Of a DNA stretch of 64,000 nt, positions 34,401 to 49,400 are shown in pieces. A model generated the notes under the pieces. The model was not told where the DNA came from and did no database searches. It saw only the letters and a program-made list of their open reading frames with translations. Source of the stretch: Ciona savignyi (Eukaryota > Chordata > Ascidiacea > Phlebobranchia > Cionidae); NCBI GenBank assembly GCA_000149265.1, contig CH003267.1, forward strand, positions 770,162 to 834,161, given 5' to 3'. Numbering within the stretch: the first letter of the stretch is position 1; every line of letters starts with the position of its first letter. Both the position numbers and the translations under genes were made by a program.

Positions 34401-37400
34401 TAATAATACTTAGCAAATTGTATTGCCGCTGTGTAAAACTCGCGTTTGCAACCCATCGTTTTGTGTAGAACTGGTTTGGAGTTGTACGCTTTCCAATGGA
34501 GTATCAATCCATCACCCTTGCACTGGCACGAGGTTGATTGTATTTGAAACATCTCCATGTACTATTCGCACAACTCTCGCATCCACTCATGGTTGTTCAA
34601 CTTGTATCGGCGGCAGGTTTTAGCTGACGACGCCCACCCCGTGTGTACATTTAGCTATTGTCCTACGATAGGTTAACCGTAATTGATCACATTTCTCAAT
34701 GGCCACGTCGCTGTCCTGGGAAGCTCGGTCAAGTGTTTTTTAAGCGTGTTCGGTGACGGCTGTGTGCGTTTCGTGAATCCTGACCAAATTCGGCTAAATC
34801 GGTCAACGGATAAAGGGATTTGGGTTAGCCCGAATAAAAGGAGGCGGTACCGAGAAGGAAGCGGTCTCGCAGCATCTGTCCATGGGCAGCCGACAAAGGA
34901 CCGTGACCTCTGCTACCGCCGCCGAGGACTTTTGTTTTGGGGCTTGGATTAATTAAATGAAGAACCAGTCAACCTGGCCACTTCGCCGAAACCGTGCCAG
35001 GGCGAATTTCGATCTATAATTGATTACGTATCGTTACTTCTCGCACAAGGAACTAATGGTTGTTTTCGTTCAACTGTTCCGGGATTCGGTGTTACGACAT
35101 TGTAAGCGATAATTAATGTTGATTTATGGCGCAAAGTTTAATACAGCTCATAACACTGCCGCCGAACAATGGTCGCGTCGTCTGATATCAATGTCGCTTA
35201 TTTCCGTACCTCGCAGTCGTCACGCTAATCTGCCAATGAAGGGAAATCTCGGAGAAGTCGAGAGCTACAATAGTTATAGCGCGTCAAGGTTTGGAGTTGC
35301 CTTCGCAGTCCACACAACTGTTCTTGGGAGTAAAATTCATAAACCACGATTCTTTTTTTCACAGTTATTTATTTGTTGACGCTTGTCAGAATATACACGA
35401 ACAGTACCGTGCGAGCACCCGCCAAAGACTAAGTTGCCCATGACATACAGTATTGCTGTAATGTGGCCAAAATAACACATGAAATCACGTTTTTACATAA
35501 TACTGTTAACGTGCTATTCGTACGGTTTATCTTGCTCACCTACTTGATTGAATTGTACAAGTGTTCGTCGACTCTTGTTTTTTGTTAAAGTGCTTCCACT
35601 CGGGTTAGTTTACACGTTGAAACTCAGTGGACTCGAACCGTTGCTACGCGAATCCGCAGTCGATGGGAAAGGGTGGCCATCGCTCTGCTATACCCGCATC
35701 TCCCAGCATAATAATGTGTAGTGCCACTATGTCGGCTCCCATGCCTCAGCTCAGCATAGCCTGGCACGTCACGAGCCACTTACACACTGCGCTAAAGTCC
35801 TTGACGGCGCCGGTTTCGGGCTCGGAGTAAACTGTCCTCCCTTCGCCGCGTTCTCAGGCGCGAGACAGTCGACCCGCGTGAGAAATATCGCTTCGATTTC
35901 AAATCGACTCGGATTCATGTCGCTTATAACAAAATACCGTTGTCCGAGAGCTTAAATACGGCGTCATACACTACCAACAGAATAACGGACATTACCAACT
36001 GAAAGCAAAGTTGTGTTTGGCGGCTTCGGCTTTTCTGCAGGGCCGCGAAAAGGTGAAGCAGTGCATGACCCCATTACAGGCAAACAATGCTTGCTTAGCG
36101 GCCTACAACACAAGTGTCAGGTTTTGTTGTGTAACGAGATTTCAGAGGTCAAGCAGCTTGTTGCTATTTGGTTACTTATGGCGAGAAACCAGCATCGAAG
36201 TGCGGCTGTCCCCGGGGGAAGCACTTACCCTCATGAACTATAAACGACCGTTGAATTAATCGAATAAGTCGCGATATTCTTCTGAGTCAACGTGTTAGGT
36301 ATGGAGTTCAATATAACCGGCTGGCATGGATGCCAGAATGTTCTAGAAATCTTATTTTAGTCCAAGGATGGTTAATCGGATTCCCAAGGTCGCTGATTGA
36401 CAAGGACACGATCCTGACATGACCCCTGGCCTCGCACCGATATAATGAGATCGGCAAACGTGTCCAGATGTGAAATTATGCGAGCGCTGCCCGGAGAACC
36501 TAATCATTTGAAGCTTTTGCTCGGGATTAAACGCAGCAGTCGTCGACAACCTAACCATGTCCCTTCAATTTGGTGAAGACGCAGAGAACCGCGGATAATC
36601 GTCCGATTAGTGTCGTTACATCTTAAGATTTGTAGGGGGTGCATCTTTTGTGGTAAACGCGATTAGATTTCTAAAGTTTCGGTCGCAACGGTCGCTACTG
36701 ACAGACTGTTCATTATAGATTAACTGTTAAATATGCACATCGGCTGTAACACATTTCCTTCTTACAAGTATGAGGGATTATGGTTATATACCGGTAATTT
36801 ACTTGGCGCACGACATATGTTTTAACGCGTATTACGTCACCTGGACGCTCGTAAATCGCCTCTATGACGTTAACACGGCATTAATGGACAGTAAATGCTG
36901 CTTCATTCAGTAAACGCCGCGCGGTACTATCGAATCATTATCGACATTACTGACCGTCCCATCGGAACAAAAACTCGCCAACAATGGCCTTCCATTTACG
37001 TCGGGTTTTCTAAGACTCGGCGTTTAATGGAATTGTCTTGTTAGCGCCCGACGGGACCGCCACTGCATTGCCTAATGATTTTGACGTGCCAGGGGAATTG
37101 CCCATCGTCCATGTATCATAGGACAGTTCGGGCTTGACGCGTGCATAACTCATCTTATACGAACAGCTTTTTATGTTCAATCCATCACTTTCACAATCAA
37201 CTAATCGAAAGTCGTTTACACAGCCCCGTAAATCAAGTTTTCGAGTCGCATATTCATGAGCAGCACGAGCTGTTGTTCACATTTTGCCAGTTCGAAGGCA
37301 GCACTTGAGCAATTATGTCGCACTAAGCCGGTAATCGTAACGACCTCGGTACAAGGTTTTGCCAAATTGCAAGGCGCTCCTCTCATAACCAGTAATGATC

Positions 37401-40400
37401 AAACAACTTTGAACCTCCTTATAACGCCCGCTGTGCGATGAGTGTGGAAATGTCCGCTTTAATTTCCAATTAGTTTCAAACGTGCAGCGAAAGATGTGTG
37501 TGGCATTAACCAAATTAATATGCTGGTATCAGCATGGACCAAATTGCCGGCTTGCAAGAACGAACGCATGTCTAATTTTACACCTAAACCGTGCATATGC
37601 CATTGATAATAAGACGTTCTTAAACGTTAACCTTTCGGATTTGCGCGTTAAGATAATAATCCCTACTTTGTACGGTTTCCCATGTTCTCGAGGTATGGTG
37701 TCTTCATGGGATAGTTGCGGGAATTCCGCGCGTTCCGTTTTCTGCTAATTGAATTCCGCTATCACCCCCGACAAAGCGCAGTTACCTTCTGGCATGCCGA
37801 GACGACCCGATAAGCTAGAATTACTATGCTGAACTTTGTTTGTTACGGGCAGCGATGTTTCTCCTAACATTGGGCTCTCAGGCGGAGGCATGTTGTTGCC
37901 GGTAATTACTTAACATTTCAGATTCATATCGGTCGCATGTCGTCTGTGGCACAAGCGACCATATAACGCTTGAACCGTAAATAACGGTTAGAATCCAGGA
38001 ACGCGAGGAGCTATTTTCTCATCTAGCGGTTGCCCTAACAATGCGAGATGTGGCGATATCGACACATTTTTCATGTGGGTTTTTGTTTTGCAGGTGAACG
38101 GGCAGGACCTTTCGGAGGCCTCGCACAAAGAGGCAGCGCAAGCTTTCAAAACTGCGTCAGAGCCGATCACAGTTGTCCTTCGGCGGACAGCAACTAAAAA
38201 CAATGTCGATGACGTCATCCCTCCCTCGAATAGCTTCAAAGCTTCCCCCCGCACCCCCCATGTGCCCGCCACCGCCACACAGAGCAACCAGGTGCAGGAC
38301 AGCTTGTGCTTCTGCCAGACCTTGATCCAAAACTGCCAGAATGCCAAGACGAACCTATCCGCCCTTATTATGAGGTAAGTGCATTGTCAGATGCCAATAC
38401 AAAACAATTCGTCTCTAAAGCAACGTTATACTAACACGCCACCGTACATCCAGTGAGCTGATGAGATACAAGAACTTTCGCTCCGGTTTATCCGACCTGT
38501 CCGGCCATTCCGCCGATACGCTCGGAAGGTCGTATATGACTGAGAATGAAGACGATGTATTTGGCTTCGAATACGAGGTGAGTAATCTTGTTTGGTTGGA
38601 TTAAGCTGAGGGCCGTCAGGGCAATTGTGTTTACGCTCCCACCGTATGCCACCGGCCGCAAAATCCGGCAAGCTTATTACACCACGCCACTTATATTTTA
38701 TTTAAAGCCAGTCTGTGTGCTCAATCTCAGTTCGCAGCCGCTGGTGTATTAGATCCACGCTGGGCTAGCTAAAGGGATTGAGGTAAACCGGTTCGCACCG
38801 AAACAAGCTGCCAAGATCAGGAAACCGAGACTATTTGGGGCAGAAATTAAAGCAAGCGCTAATCGGATCTGACTGCTGCTGTATAAATGGATTTCTACAA
38901 GTCTGACCCAATTGCTTCGGCGAAAAAGTGTATTCAATTACGCACACGAGATTCTGTATTTTAAGTCGCCGCAATGACATTTCTCTTTAGCCGCCCATTA
39001 GTGCAGGAATCGACTTCGTTTCCCGTAAATCTATGGCAACGTATACATTCGGTGTATCATTACAGTGATTAATCGCGGCGAAACTTGATCTGTTGTTTCC
39101 CGGCGCTATCACTCCGACCTCGGCAAGGTCCTTTACTTTTGTGCTTCTGTTATAATTGTCGAAAGGTCGGCGAGATTACATCGCGCAACATGGAATAGGT
39201 GGGCGGGGAGTCACTGGCATTCATTGTGCCGAACTAGTATTCACACATCGGACGCCGGAATCACTGTCGCCATAGGTCGATATGTCACGAAAAAAACACA
39301 ATCGGTACATTTCAAAGCATGAGAACTTCGGAATCGTGTTTTGAGGAGTTCATTGCATCAAAGAAAGGTTGTCTGGTACCATGAAGTAGGGCATTCATCC
39401 CAAGGGATTTGGCTCGAGTTGGCATACCTGTCAGTCGTCGTTGTCTTTCACCTCTGCTCGCTTCTATCGGTATCGGTTCTCGTGGGATGTTGTGATAATG
39501 GCCGAAGAATAGCCGTCGACGCGCGAGTTCTGAACCGCGAAGATCGGGCTTATTCGGAGATGCCACAGTGGCGCAGGAACTACATCGCTTAACGATGGGC
39601 ACCGGCCTCCGCGCCCAGTCCTGCTGACAGAGCCCATACCGGCGGCGTATGGTATGAGATGTGTTATGCTAATAACGGCGCCTAGAAATCAACGACGGCA
39701 TTTCCCTATACGCCCTCTATTGCCCCAACAGTTGACAAGCAGGATAAACAAAACGAAATCAAAGCTGTTCGGTGAAAGTCAAGTTTCCGCCGAGGAAACG
39801 GGAGAGAATAGACCCGGAAGAACGTCGAAGCCGGCAACCTCGTTATGGTCATGCTCCCGTGCAACAGTGCGTGAATGAAAGCAACCCGGCGCAAATTAAA
39901 ACAGTCTTGATGTGGTAACCGCGAAAGATCTAAGGACGTGATCCGTCATCAGCGTTGTCGGCTTCTTTTAACCTACTCTGCGTGAACAACGGGTAACTGC
40001 GAACAGATTCAATTTGCTAATATTTCTGAAGGGCGAATGCCGTACCGTCAACGTGATAGATGCCATGCCTTCTTGTCCAGCAACGCGTTAGGCGATCGGC
40101 CTTGTCAGGACAAATCGCAACTGCTGGCGCGTTTCAACTAACGGGTGGGCGAGAGCGCAAGTGGTTCTGCTTCCCATTTGTTTTGATTTCACATTATCCA
40201 CTCTACGTCTTCCCGCGACGTGTTATTGTGGCTATCGGTCCCCGTGAAAGCGAATTAGAAACGCCACTTTGAGAGCGGGTAATCCGGACCACCCGTATTG
40301 AACCCCATTCGTGCCGTTCATTTCCAGCCCCCGGAAATGGCCAAGCGTGTTCCAGTCCACCCAAGTATGATAAACCCCTTTTGGGACCAACTGCGCAAAC

Positions 40401-43400
40401 GCCATTCACCTTCTATGGGTCGTGCTCTTTTGTTTATGCATCGCTTACCCGAATCGCAGCTTTTGATCCTTTCATTGTAGCGAGGGTTGTTTTTTTGTTC
40501 AGAAATTACTAAGAGAGCGCGCAGGTGTGACGTGTTGTTTTGATTTTCTATATAAACAAGCGGACAGGGTGATATTTTAACAAAGATAAACGTCAAACAC
40601 GATCCAATACTTTCGCTTTTAACAAAGTATCATAAAGCAATCTTAAAATAGACTTATTTTGTTATTTAACATTTCCAGACGCTTCCTCTTTTTTTAATTG
40701 GCTTAATTCGTATTATTTTCACAGGAGGTTGTGCTAAAACGCTCATCAACGAAGGAAAAACTCGGAATTATGTTGCAAGACCAGCGAGACCCACATTCCG
40801 ACCGAGTCCGGGTTGTTGTTAGCGAGGTAAGTTATTTTGAACTGAAGCATTCTGTAGTAGGTATAAGTGATGGTATGTCGGCTTAAGAGTAAGAAGGCCG
40901 TATTTACCGACTCAGTTCGCGTACCAGTTCGCAGCAAACCGCGATCTGTGTCAAACGAGACGGGCAAAGTTACCGCATGCCCTTAATATCTCTCTCTCTA
41001 TCTGATACATACATAGATCATGACGTCACGATTTTGTAACTAAGCACCCCCGTTTCGAAACCAGCTCCGTATATGTACAACATAGACAGGATTATAGTTT
41101 ACCGCTCCTAAATTCTTCGCCTGGATTTGTTGCATTGCGTCACATTGAGGCTTTGTGACGTAAAGTCCACAGGAAAACAGATATTATTTGTGGTGATCAT
41201 CTTTCAATTCTTTCGAGCAATTTCCAGCATATTAGCCTCGGAAACATGAGCAACGTGAATCTAACCACCTGCTGCCCTGCCTAGCTATAAGCGGCCCTTA
41301 ATTGCTGTCCGCCGAGCGCACCTGTGGCCAGTTCGCTCCAGGTCACCGGATCCACCATAGGCGCAGTTGTAACACTTAATACCCGGCCTCTGTCATTATG
41401 GTCAAAATCTCGCACTTTTTCCGTCTTTGAACATTCAAAATTAGAAACGTATTGTCGCCAATTGGGCTGCTAATACGACTTAAGTATTGGTTCAGCACAT
41501 TTCAATGATAGAACTGCAATTCGAGGAAACCGATTTCCCTTGTATCCGAACGTGCGTTCACCTCAATTCATATCACATCTTGCGTGGAAATAACAAAGAT
41601 CAGTCGAGAACCGCAAATGAGTAGGAGACGAGTGAAACGGGACCCTTACCTGGGGGAATATCAACCGTAACCCGGCTATTAATCCAACGTGTGCTACTGT
41701 ATATGTGGAACGGTCGGTTATTAAGGAGTCTATTTTGACGAGTTAGGGAACTTGAACTCATAGCTTGCCACTTGCACTTGACGGTGAAACGACCCTCGCC
41801 AGATGTCGGAGTCGATAAGCGAGATATCCTCTGCTGCTACGGCGTGTGATACGGCTGATGTACGGACAGGGATAGCGTAATAGCGGAATGCGATAGCTTC
41901 GTTATGCGCCATGATCTGGCTCTGCATATCTTCCTTATCAAACCTACGACGCAGAACCGCTTCGAACAACGCCGCGTATGTCTGCACTCTGCGTTGGCCT
42001 GTACCCGAGACATCGTATACCTTCCCCGCCCTAATACCCGAATCCCAACCCTATGACCGCCATCTTTGGCATTTAATTCCCCAAACAAGGCAGTATTGAA
42101 TCCCCACTACCCACACGCCAATGTCTGCAACGCATATAGTTGTCGCGCCGAACAGCAAGCCCCATTGTTATAGCAAAGCATATCTTGAGGTTCAGATGGA
42201 AGTGTTTAACGTCATTCAACGCTTTCCGCACGCCGGAGAATTCCGTCGCAATCCGCGATCAATACACATTCCGTTCATTATCCGCCCGTCGATTTGAGCA
42301 TAGTATAAAGCGAGCAATTAACACACGGTTATGCGGTTAATGTTTCTAAAACAACTTGTGTCCCTTCTGCGAATAACTCGACGCACGGTCAAATGAATCA
42401 ATATAAAACGGAGCGGATCAAACGACCTGCCCGGTGCCAACACTAATCGATAAGTTACGCGAAGCTTTTTGATACACCGAATGTATATTTATCGTCTTCC
42501 ATCATTAAACAAACGTCCAGCCTTTTGTTTACCAGGCCTGCCGAAATAGTAGTTTTGTTTACTGCGTTCATACGGTGGCTATCGTAAGCCAACATTATGT
42601 CTTTGATGTGACCATTATTTGGAATTCTTTGAACGTCCAGCCATCTTTAGTTTTAATTTTTTACTGCTTCTGCTCTTTTTACCTTACTGTATTTCGCTGC
42701 CGATTGTAAAATCGGTAACTGGGCAGATTTATGAATACGTCATTCTGCTGATTTTAACGTCACAATTGTAGCATTGGTTTTCTTTTGTGGTAGTTATGGT
42801 GCTGGTTTTCCGTATTTTTTTAGCTCCGCCGTTCATCAACTTATTAGGAACTCAAATCGCTTCGGAATTGTTTTTATGCATTTTTCTCATAATATTTGCT
42901 CATATAAGAGTTCGCCCATAGCGCGGTTGAATGACGGGCAGTACAAACTGATGCAAGGTCCTTTGGTTGCTACCAGGAAGTACCTGTGTTGCGGCCACTA
43001 CCTGACCTTATCAATCTTCGTTATAGCAACAAGTTTCCCTTTCCGTTTCAACCGGAGCCAGCGGTTGCATTAGTTGACCAACCCGCCGTACTAAGTGGTT
43101 GATGCTTGCGACTGGCAACAAAGCGAAGTTCACGTTATCGAACCGCGCCAGTAGTTCACCCCCCTTTCCCCCCGCCTTGCTCCAGTGGTCCCCGCCGTGT
43201 CCCTAATCACCCCCGCTTTGCCCCAATGGCCCCCGCCGTACCCCTCCAATATTTACTTCACCCTTCCCCCAGCTCTGTCTGGCCCAGCCATAAGTAGCGA
43301 TTACGTCACCCTTAATTCGGTCCAAGTTTTTGTTGTCCCTCGCATGGTCGGACTTGTATATAAATAACCTGGATTTCGAAGCCAGTTGTTATTCTCTCGT

Positions 43401-46400
43401 GGAGAGTTTGAATTCCTGAACCGCAGCGTCGTTCGCAAAACTATCCGTTTTCTGAAGTGGCTGCCATTGTGTTTCGCAACATCGGCGGATAGTCTACAAC
43501 TTTCTTTATCTTTCCGGTATTTCTTACCGCTTTCGGGCCCGGATGGTTATTTAACTCCGATGCTAAGAGGCTGTTTAGCGTTAACTCGGTATCGGGTATC
43601 GCTTTCCACTGATATACACATACCAACCATAGCTTGTTCGCTTATTTCACTTATTCCTGGCTTGTTTACGGATAGTAATCCCTACCACAACATACCAGTC
43701 GCATGTTTTACGGTCTTGCCATTTAACACGTCACTTTATATTTAACGGTGGAAACAAAGCAATAAAAAGAAGTCATGTTAAACGCTGTATTTAGCCGCCG
43801 CTGTGTTATTTTAACGGACCAGCTGACAATCGGCGATTATCAGGCCCGATTATCGCCAATATAGCATAACAATGTATATTAAGCTTGTAAGAAACGTCCA
43901 GCGAAAATTTTCCGGCTTTTAGTCGAGTTTGTCGGCTCACCTTATCTTTAACATTTTCTCCTTTATAACCACTAGTATAAACGACTGTGGTTCCCCTTTA
44001 TAGCCCATTGACTATTTATAATTTTAACCCCGAATTTTTAACCAGGTTGCTCCGTTCTCAATCGCCGAAAAGTCGCACAGCATTCAGTCCGGGGACCAGA
44101 TTGTGAAGGTAAATCATGTTTTCTATTTCTGGAAATTAATAACGTTTCTAGTACAATACGCCCAACGCCTAATTAAGTCCTGGAAAGGTATGAGTTGTAA
44201 ATATTGTTGGTTCTCTGGCGAGGTATATGACGCATGGGATCGTGACTGCATCGGGTGGTATTGCCTGTCCTTGATTGTAATGCGGCGCGACCGACGCGGT
44301 TTCGTGGAAGATTCGTTGTTGATCTCAATGTCATTGCGTTCGACGAGGATAGATTCGTAACGAAGTTTGCTTTGCCCAGTCATATCCCATCAATCAATCA
44401 AACCGTCTAGAACTGACAGGCGAAGTGTATAACATGCGAGGGAATGAGTTGGACAGGTTTATCTGGTCTGAACCCGTCGGCTTGCAGTTGGGCCAGTCGG
44501 GCGAATGACGCTTGATTGATTGATGGTTGGTTTTGACGACTGACACAACGGCTTATGATGCAACAAAGCCGCCAAATCGCTGCTGTTGTGTCCGACTAGA
44601 GATAAGCCGCTCTACGCCGCAGCTCGGTTTTAAAATGTCATTCAAATCCTCTGATCGACGGTCGTTCACGGGGCATAGCAAAACACGATTTAACAGTGCG
44701 CACGTGGTGCATCCATCAATAACTACATGTCAGCTAGAGGTCTGCTTGCCATGTACGGGCATGCGGCAACGTATTTACGGCAGTACAGTCCCAATACTGG
44801 CAAATGGCAATACATATAATCTTCTTCACGGTTATGGCATCACGTACTTTCGGTCGAGTGCGGCTACGCAGGCAACAGCAGCTTAAACCAAACGCATATT
44901 CCACACAGCGAGTTACAAGGTTAATTCGGTAATCCGGTCGGAATGTGTTTCACTTAGCAGTAGCAACGCTGAGAGGCTCAAAGCTTCAGGCGCACGGTAT
45001 TCGTCGTATGTTGATTAACGAGCGAAAAGGCTAATGAATAGCTCCGTCCGTCCGGGCAGCAAAATCAAGTCGGTTTTGACAAGAATAAATTACGAAATGC
45101 GCTTTAGCTCTATTCAAGCAGACAGTAATCGGCGACGACCTCGCCATAACATGGCCTCTCTCCAAATCCAATTACTTTTCGGCATTAGATCGCGTTATGT
45201 GCTCATCTATTTCGACCACGTCCTGTTTATTAAACGCAAAATTGACGTCAGACCCGCCGGCTACGATCGGCTATCTCGCAAACAGGAATTCCCAACGAAA
45301 TTGCAGCTTCGTATGCAGTATTTGACAACACACTGGTTCCCACTAATAAACACTTTAAATGTGATTGCGTCGCCGCGGAATGTTGTCAGATGTGCAAACA
45401 AGCGTTGATTCCCACCCGCAACATAGGACAAGTGACCGAACGCGCAATACACAATGCTTCATATCTCCCCACGATCACGAACCGGTATATTCCGGTCGAA
45501 ACCTGATTCTCGGAAACGGTTTTAATTAGGCTGCGTTGCCACAACTGCTCACGGTACTGTGCAGGAACGCACGATCAAGGATTAACAGAGTTTGCTTTTA
45601 GATCAACGGTTCCCCAGTCGCATCAATGACCGAGGCATCAAAGCTCCTCCACAAAGACGTACCCACAATCACATTTCTGATTCGTCGGCAGCAGCTCTAC
45701 GTAAGTGGTTTATTTAATCTTTTCATGGGATATGATGAGCGGGTGTTTCGCATTCTTTCGCCTGTTTAGAAGCGCTGTCGCAGCCGTCACAATTCAAAGA
45801 CAACTCCCGGGGCAAAAGTCCACATCCGCGCACAGCTCACTGCCCCTTCGGATTTCGTATTTATTTTGATCCGCGCAGTTAAATCGGCTTACCCAGAAAT
45901 AGAACATGGTTCGAACGAGAGACCGATGCGACCTTGTTTATATTCCAATCCAGTCACCGAGCTGCGTACATTGCAATCCCCTTGTACTACCAAGTGGATC
46001 GACCTGTATTGAACAGTCAACTCCAACCCAGGGCCATGTTTAATCCGTTTGAATTTCGACCCAAACAATCCAATCCCAGCCGCCACACGATTAGGGATTA
46101 TGCACTAATTTCGTCCTAAATACAAGCGCACGTGGTACAAATGTATTAGCCACAGCTTATAACGAAATGTGGCGTCGGCCCTTATACAATAGTCGCTCAG
46201 ATGTGGTTAAGAACATTTCTCCTTACCCGATTATGTAAACTTAGGAAATGACTCCATCCAGCATAAAGTAAACATAAACAAGGCGGTATTCAGCAATAAA
46301 ACAATACCAAAACATCAACCTTTCCGTTGACAAACCAATGTAATTGATGTTCCTTACTACTTTGGTGAATAATCTGTTTGCCAGTGTGTGTTTGGCTTAG

Positions 46401-49400
46401 CATTGCGTCAACGTATCTACAAGCGGCGCATTCATAGCTCGCTTATAATGCGCGGTTGACACGAGAGTCAACAGTTCGGATGTTCAGAGCGAGCCGACCG
46501 CGCCAGGGTGGCGACCTTTCAAAGCCGCTACTCACAAGCTGGCAATTCTCTAGATGCCGCGACCGATACATATACCGACTCTTATATAAAAAACAGTCTT
46601 GGTGACGAGCCCATCATGGGTTCGAAACTTGGCTCGGTAAAAAAATTCTCTGAATGCGACCCAGTTTAAACGGAATTTCGTTCAATTCCTGCTTCTGCGT
46701 TTTTAACGTTAAATTTGAAGTTTCGAGCAATTGTGTTCAGTGTTCACGTTTAGATTTTAAAAATAAGCAATTTCAATACACACGGTTTTTAATATATTTT
46801 GAATTCGTTTCATTGGCGTGAAATGTTTAATGTTTTTGTTTGAGCTGTTACGCTTGTCTGAGCAGTTTTTATTGAGTAAGAAATGAGTCCACGCGATTTT
46901 AATACCTTGAAGATTAGAATCATTTTCTCTTAAATGCCATGACCGCTTTCGCAATATTGGCAGCAAAACTCCATTACACTCCGTTAATATACAAACCCAT
47001 TTTCAAACGACTCTAAATAATTAATGCGTTCGAAAGTTCCACGTACTTTTCTTTAAGCAGATATAAATTTCGGATGCCCGTCAGTTCGATTATAATGTAA
47101 TAAGCTGCAAGGACAGCAAAATTTGACGGAAATAGTCGTGTGTTATGCATTGGCTTGCTTTATTGAAAGATCCTGTAATCTTGTCGAATGATTGACGTTG
47201 TGACGTACGGTTTGTTTACTCGTCTCTGTAGGACATCGAACTTACTAGTTTAATCGGTGGTAGCCCAAGTTCGCTTGGGTTTAATCTGAGCTTTCGACTT
47301 GTCATTCGTGTTATGGATACCCGTCGTGTTGTCCCAACTTTCACCGATCGCCCGTCGTCAACCTTTCCTTGTTTTGCTGCAGGACGACGAAAATTGGAAC
47401 GAATACGATGACGATGTGCTTCGTGACGTCACCAACTACGATGACGTCATGAGCGCGGTGTCAGAGGAGTCGCGTCCTCGCTTCCTGGAGCGGCGCACGA
47501 GAGAGGAGTGTGTGGAATACGCAGCTATTGTGTCACAAAAGGTTGGTGCTATTAATTCTAATCCGACAATTTGCAAAGATGAGCCGGGATCGCCGGACGA
47601 CCGCGAGTCGATTTATTCATGACGTATTTGTGGCTCTACGCGACGTTTAAATTCGGTACTTACTCGCCTTCTTAATTAACGTGACTGCAAAGTCGCCCTA
47701 AATCCTGCTTTCCGCGACATAGGATTAAGTTAACTGCGCAATACTTCGCCCGCTTTCCAGCTATATCCCAATGTTGATGCCGCGATTCGTCAAAACAGCT
47801 TTTCGGTGAGAATTGGTCGCGCAATTTATTTGGCACCGACTTTCGTCGTGCGTACAGAGTAAGCCGCGCGGCGAGCAAAACAAAGCTAATGGAGTGGGAA
47901 CAACTTTAAGGCCGCTTCCCCGCCTTCAAAGCTGCACGACGGCGGGCACCGTCAATAAACAGGCTCGGCGTCGAGCGGGATTAATCGACTGCATTTGAAC
48001 AACATGGGATCGTAGCGGCGCTGCTGCGACAGTTAAGTTCGTAACGAAGCGGCGAGATGTAAAGCGTTCCTTCGCGATTTACACGGCCATAGCGGTGGCA
48101 GGTTGCGGGTTAGATGCATAATCCGGCAATGCTGGGCAAAACAACATGCGTCTCGAATCGTGTTTTTATTGAGGTTAATCCGCTAACCCTTTCTAATTAA
48201 ATCCTGAGCGATTTTCGTCATGTTCTCTTGTCACATGAGAGCATAGCCTGCTCGTGCGGACGCAGTGTGAGGTCTACTCAAGTTGGCGAAGTTTACTTTG
48301 ACGCCCCAAACCACGTCCAACCGCATTGCGGCAATACCAAAGGGAGTGAAATAGGGAAACTGTTCACTAAAACTATTCAGACAACCCTCTTTCCCTTATT
48401 TCGTTTCTCTTATGAAACTTAAAGAAGGAAAACTGGACAGTAAAATAAAGATTAGGGGGTTTAAGGTTATATTTGGGGCAAGAGTTAAATTTAGGGGAAT
48501 GAGCGAAATAAGTTTTTATAGTTTAACTTAGCAGTTTTTCTCTTTCCGTCCGTTCCCATTTTCCTCCCTTTAGTATCGCCCTTCTTTTAGTTACCCATTT
48601 TCTCTTTCCGTCCGTTCCCATTTTCCTCCCTTTAGTATCGCCCTTCTTTTAGTTACCCACCACAATCACCCCCGTGTATTGCGACCAGGAACTGACAAGC
48701 TTCAAATTTTTCAAACTTCATTTCATTTCCAGCTCGCCGCAACAACCCGAACAACCGACAGCGGAACTTCCCACAGTTCCGCCGATTCGAGTCCCAACGA
48801 GAAAGACAGCGGAATAGGCCGGACAACAGACGGCAGCAGCACACAGGTATGTTGTTTTTTTTATAGAAACCCGATTACCTTGTTTGCCAATATCCGCGGT
48901 TAAATACCACGATATTTTCGAGTAAATGCGATCGAATTAAATTCCACCTTCGGTATATATTACGTCTCTCTTTTAAATTGGTCGCTGGAATTTAATTTTG
49001 CAAAATATTGCGGGAATTAGAGGTAAATAGGAAGCCTCATCCAGCAATTTCATCCCATAAACGTCACCCGAACTCGTTGCGCGTATCTAATGCCATATTA
49101 AAGACAGCGGTAATTTCTAATCCAATAATGACACGGTATATATCCGCATGGCACGGTTAACCGTCGTCACTAGAATGGATGCATAATAGATGAATTGGAT
49201 TGAGTTTAGATGGTATAGACACTTGCACATCCTGTTTATCTTTCCTCTTGAAGTCGCACTCGATCGACGAAATTTGTAAAAAAGAGAGCAATCGCGCACT
49301 CTGGTTTGACGTAATCCACGCTTGCCCCGTTTATTCACCTGCCAAGAGCCAGGCTGGAATGTGCGTCTGGTCGGCGTATCTCACCACCTACCACCGTTTG

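Larger units (their letters stand above)
19418..38093 (+). other. PDZRN intron 1 region (about 18.7 kb)
   Basis: GC- and CpG-richer than the flanks, and almost free of recognisable repeats apart from a family-2 SINE-like copy (24061) and a TTAA-flanked element (27391-28190). The missing first half of PDZ1 must be encoded here if the gene is intact; I could not find it by eye. Open frames up to 153 codons occur (for example 21523-21984) but resemble no family and lack splice context. The length and CpG retention fit a regulatory intron, which is inference. Confidence 0.6.

Noticed and set aside
36013-36243. Candidate for the missing PDZ1 exon ([12 protein letters not shown] reading)
   Set aside because: Only the GGFGF word resembles a PDZ loop; no PDZ pattern (GxAxxDGxLxxGD) follows and no clean donor ends the frame.
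48430-48660. CRISPR-like direct repeats
   Set aside because: Only two adjacent copies without spacers, in a eukaryotic intron.
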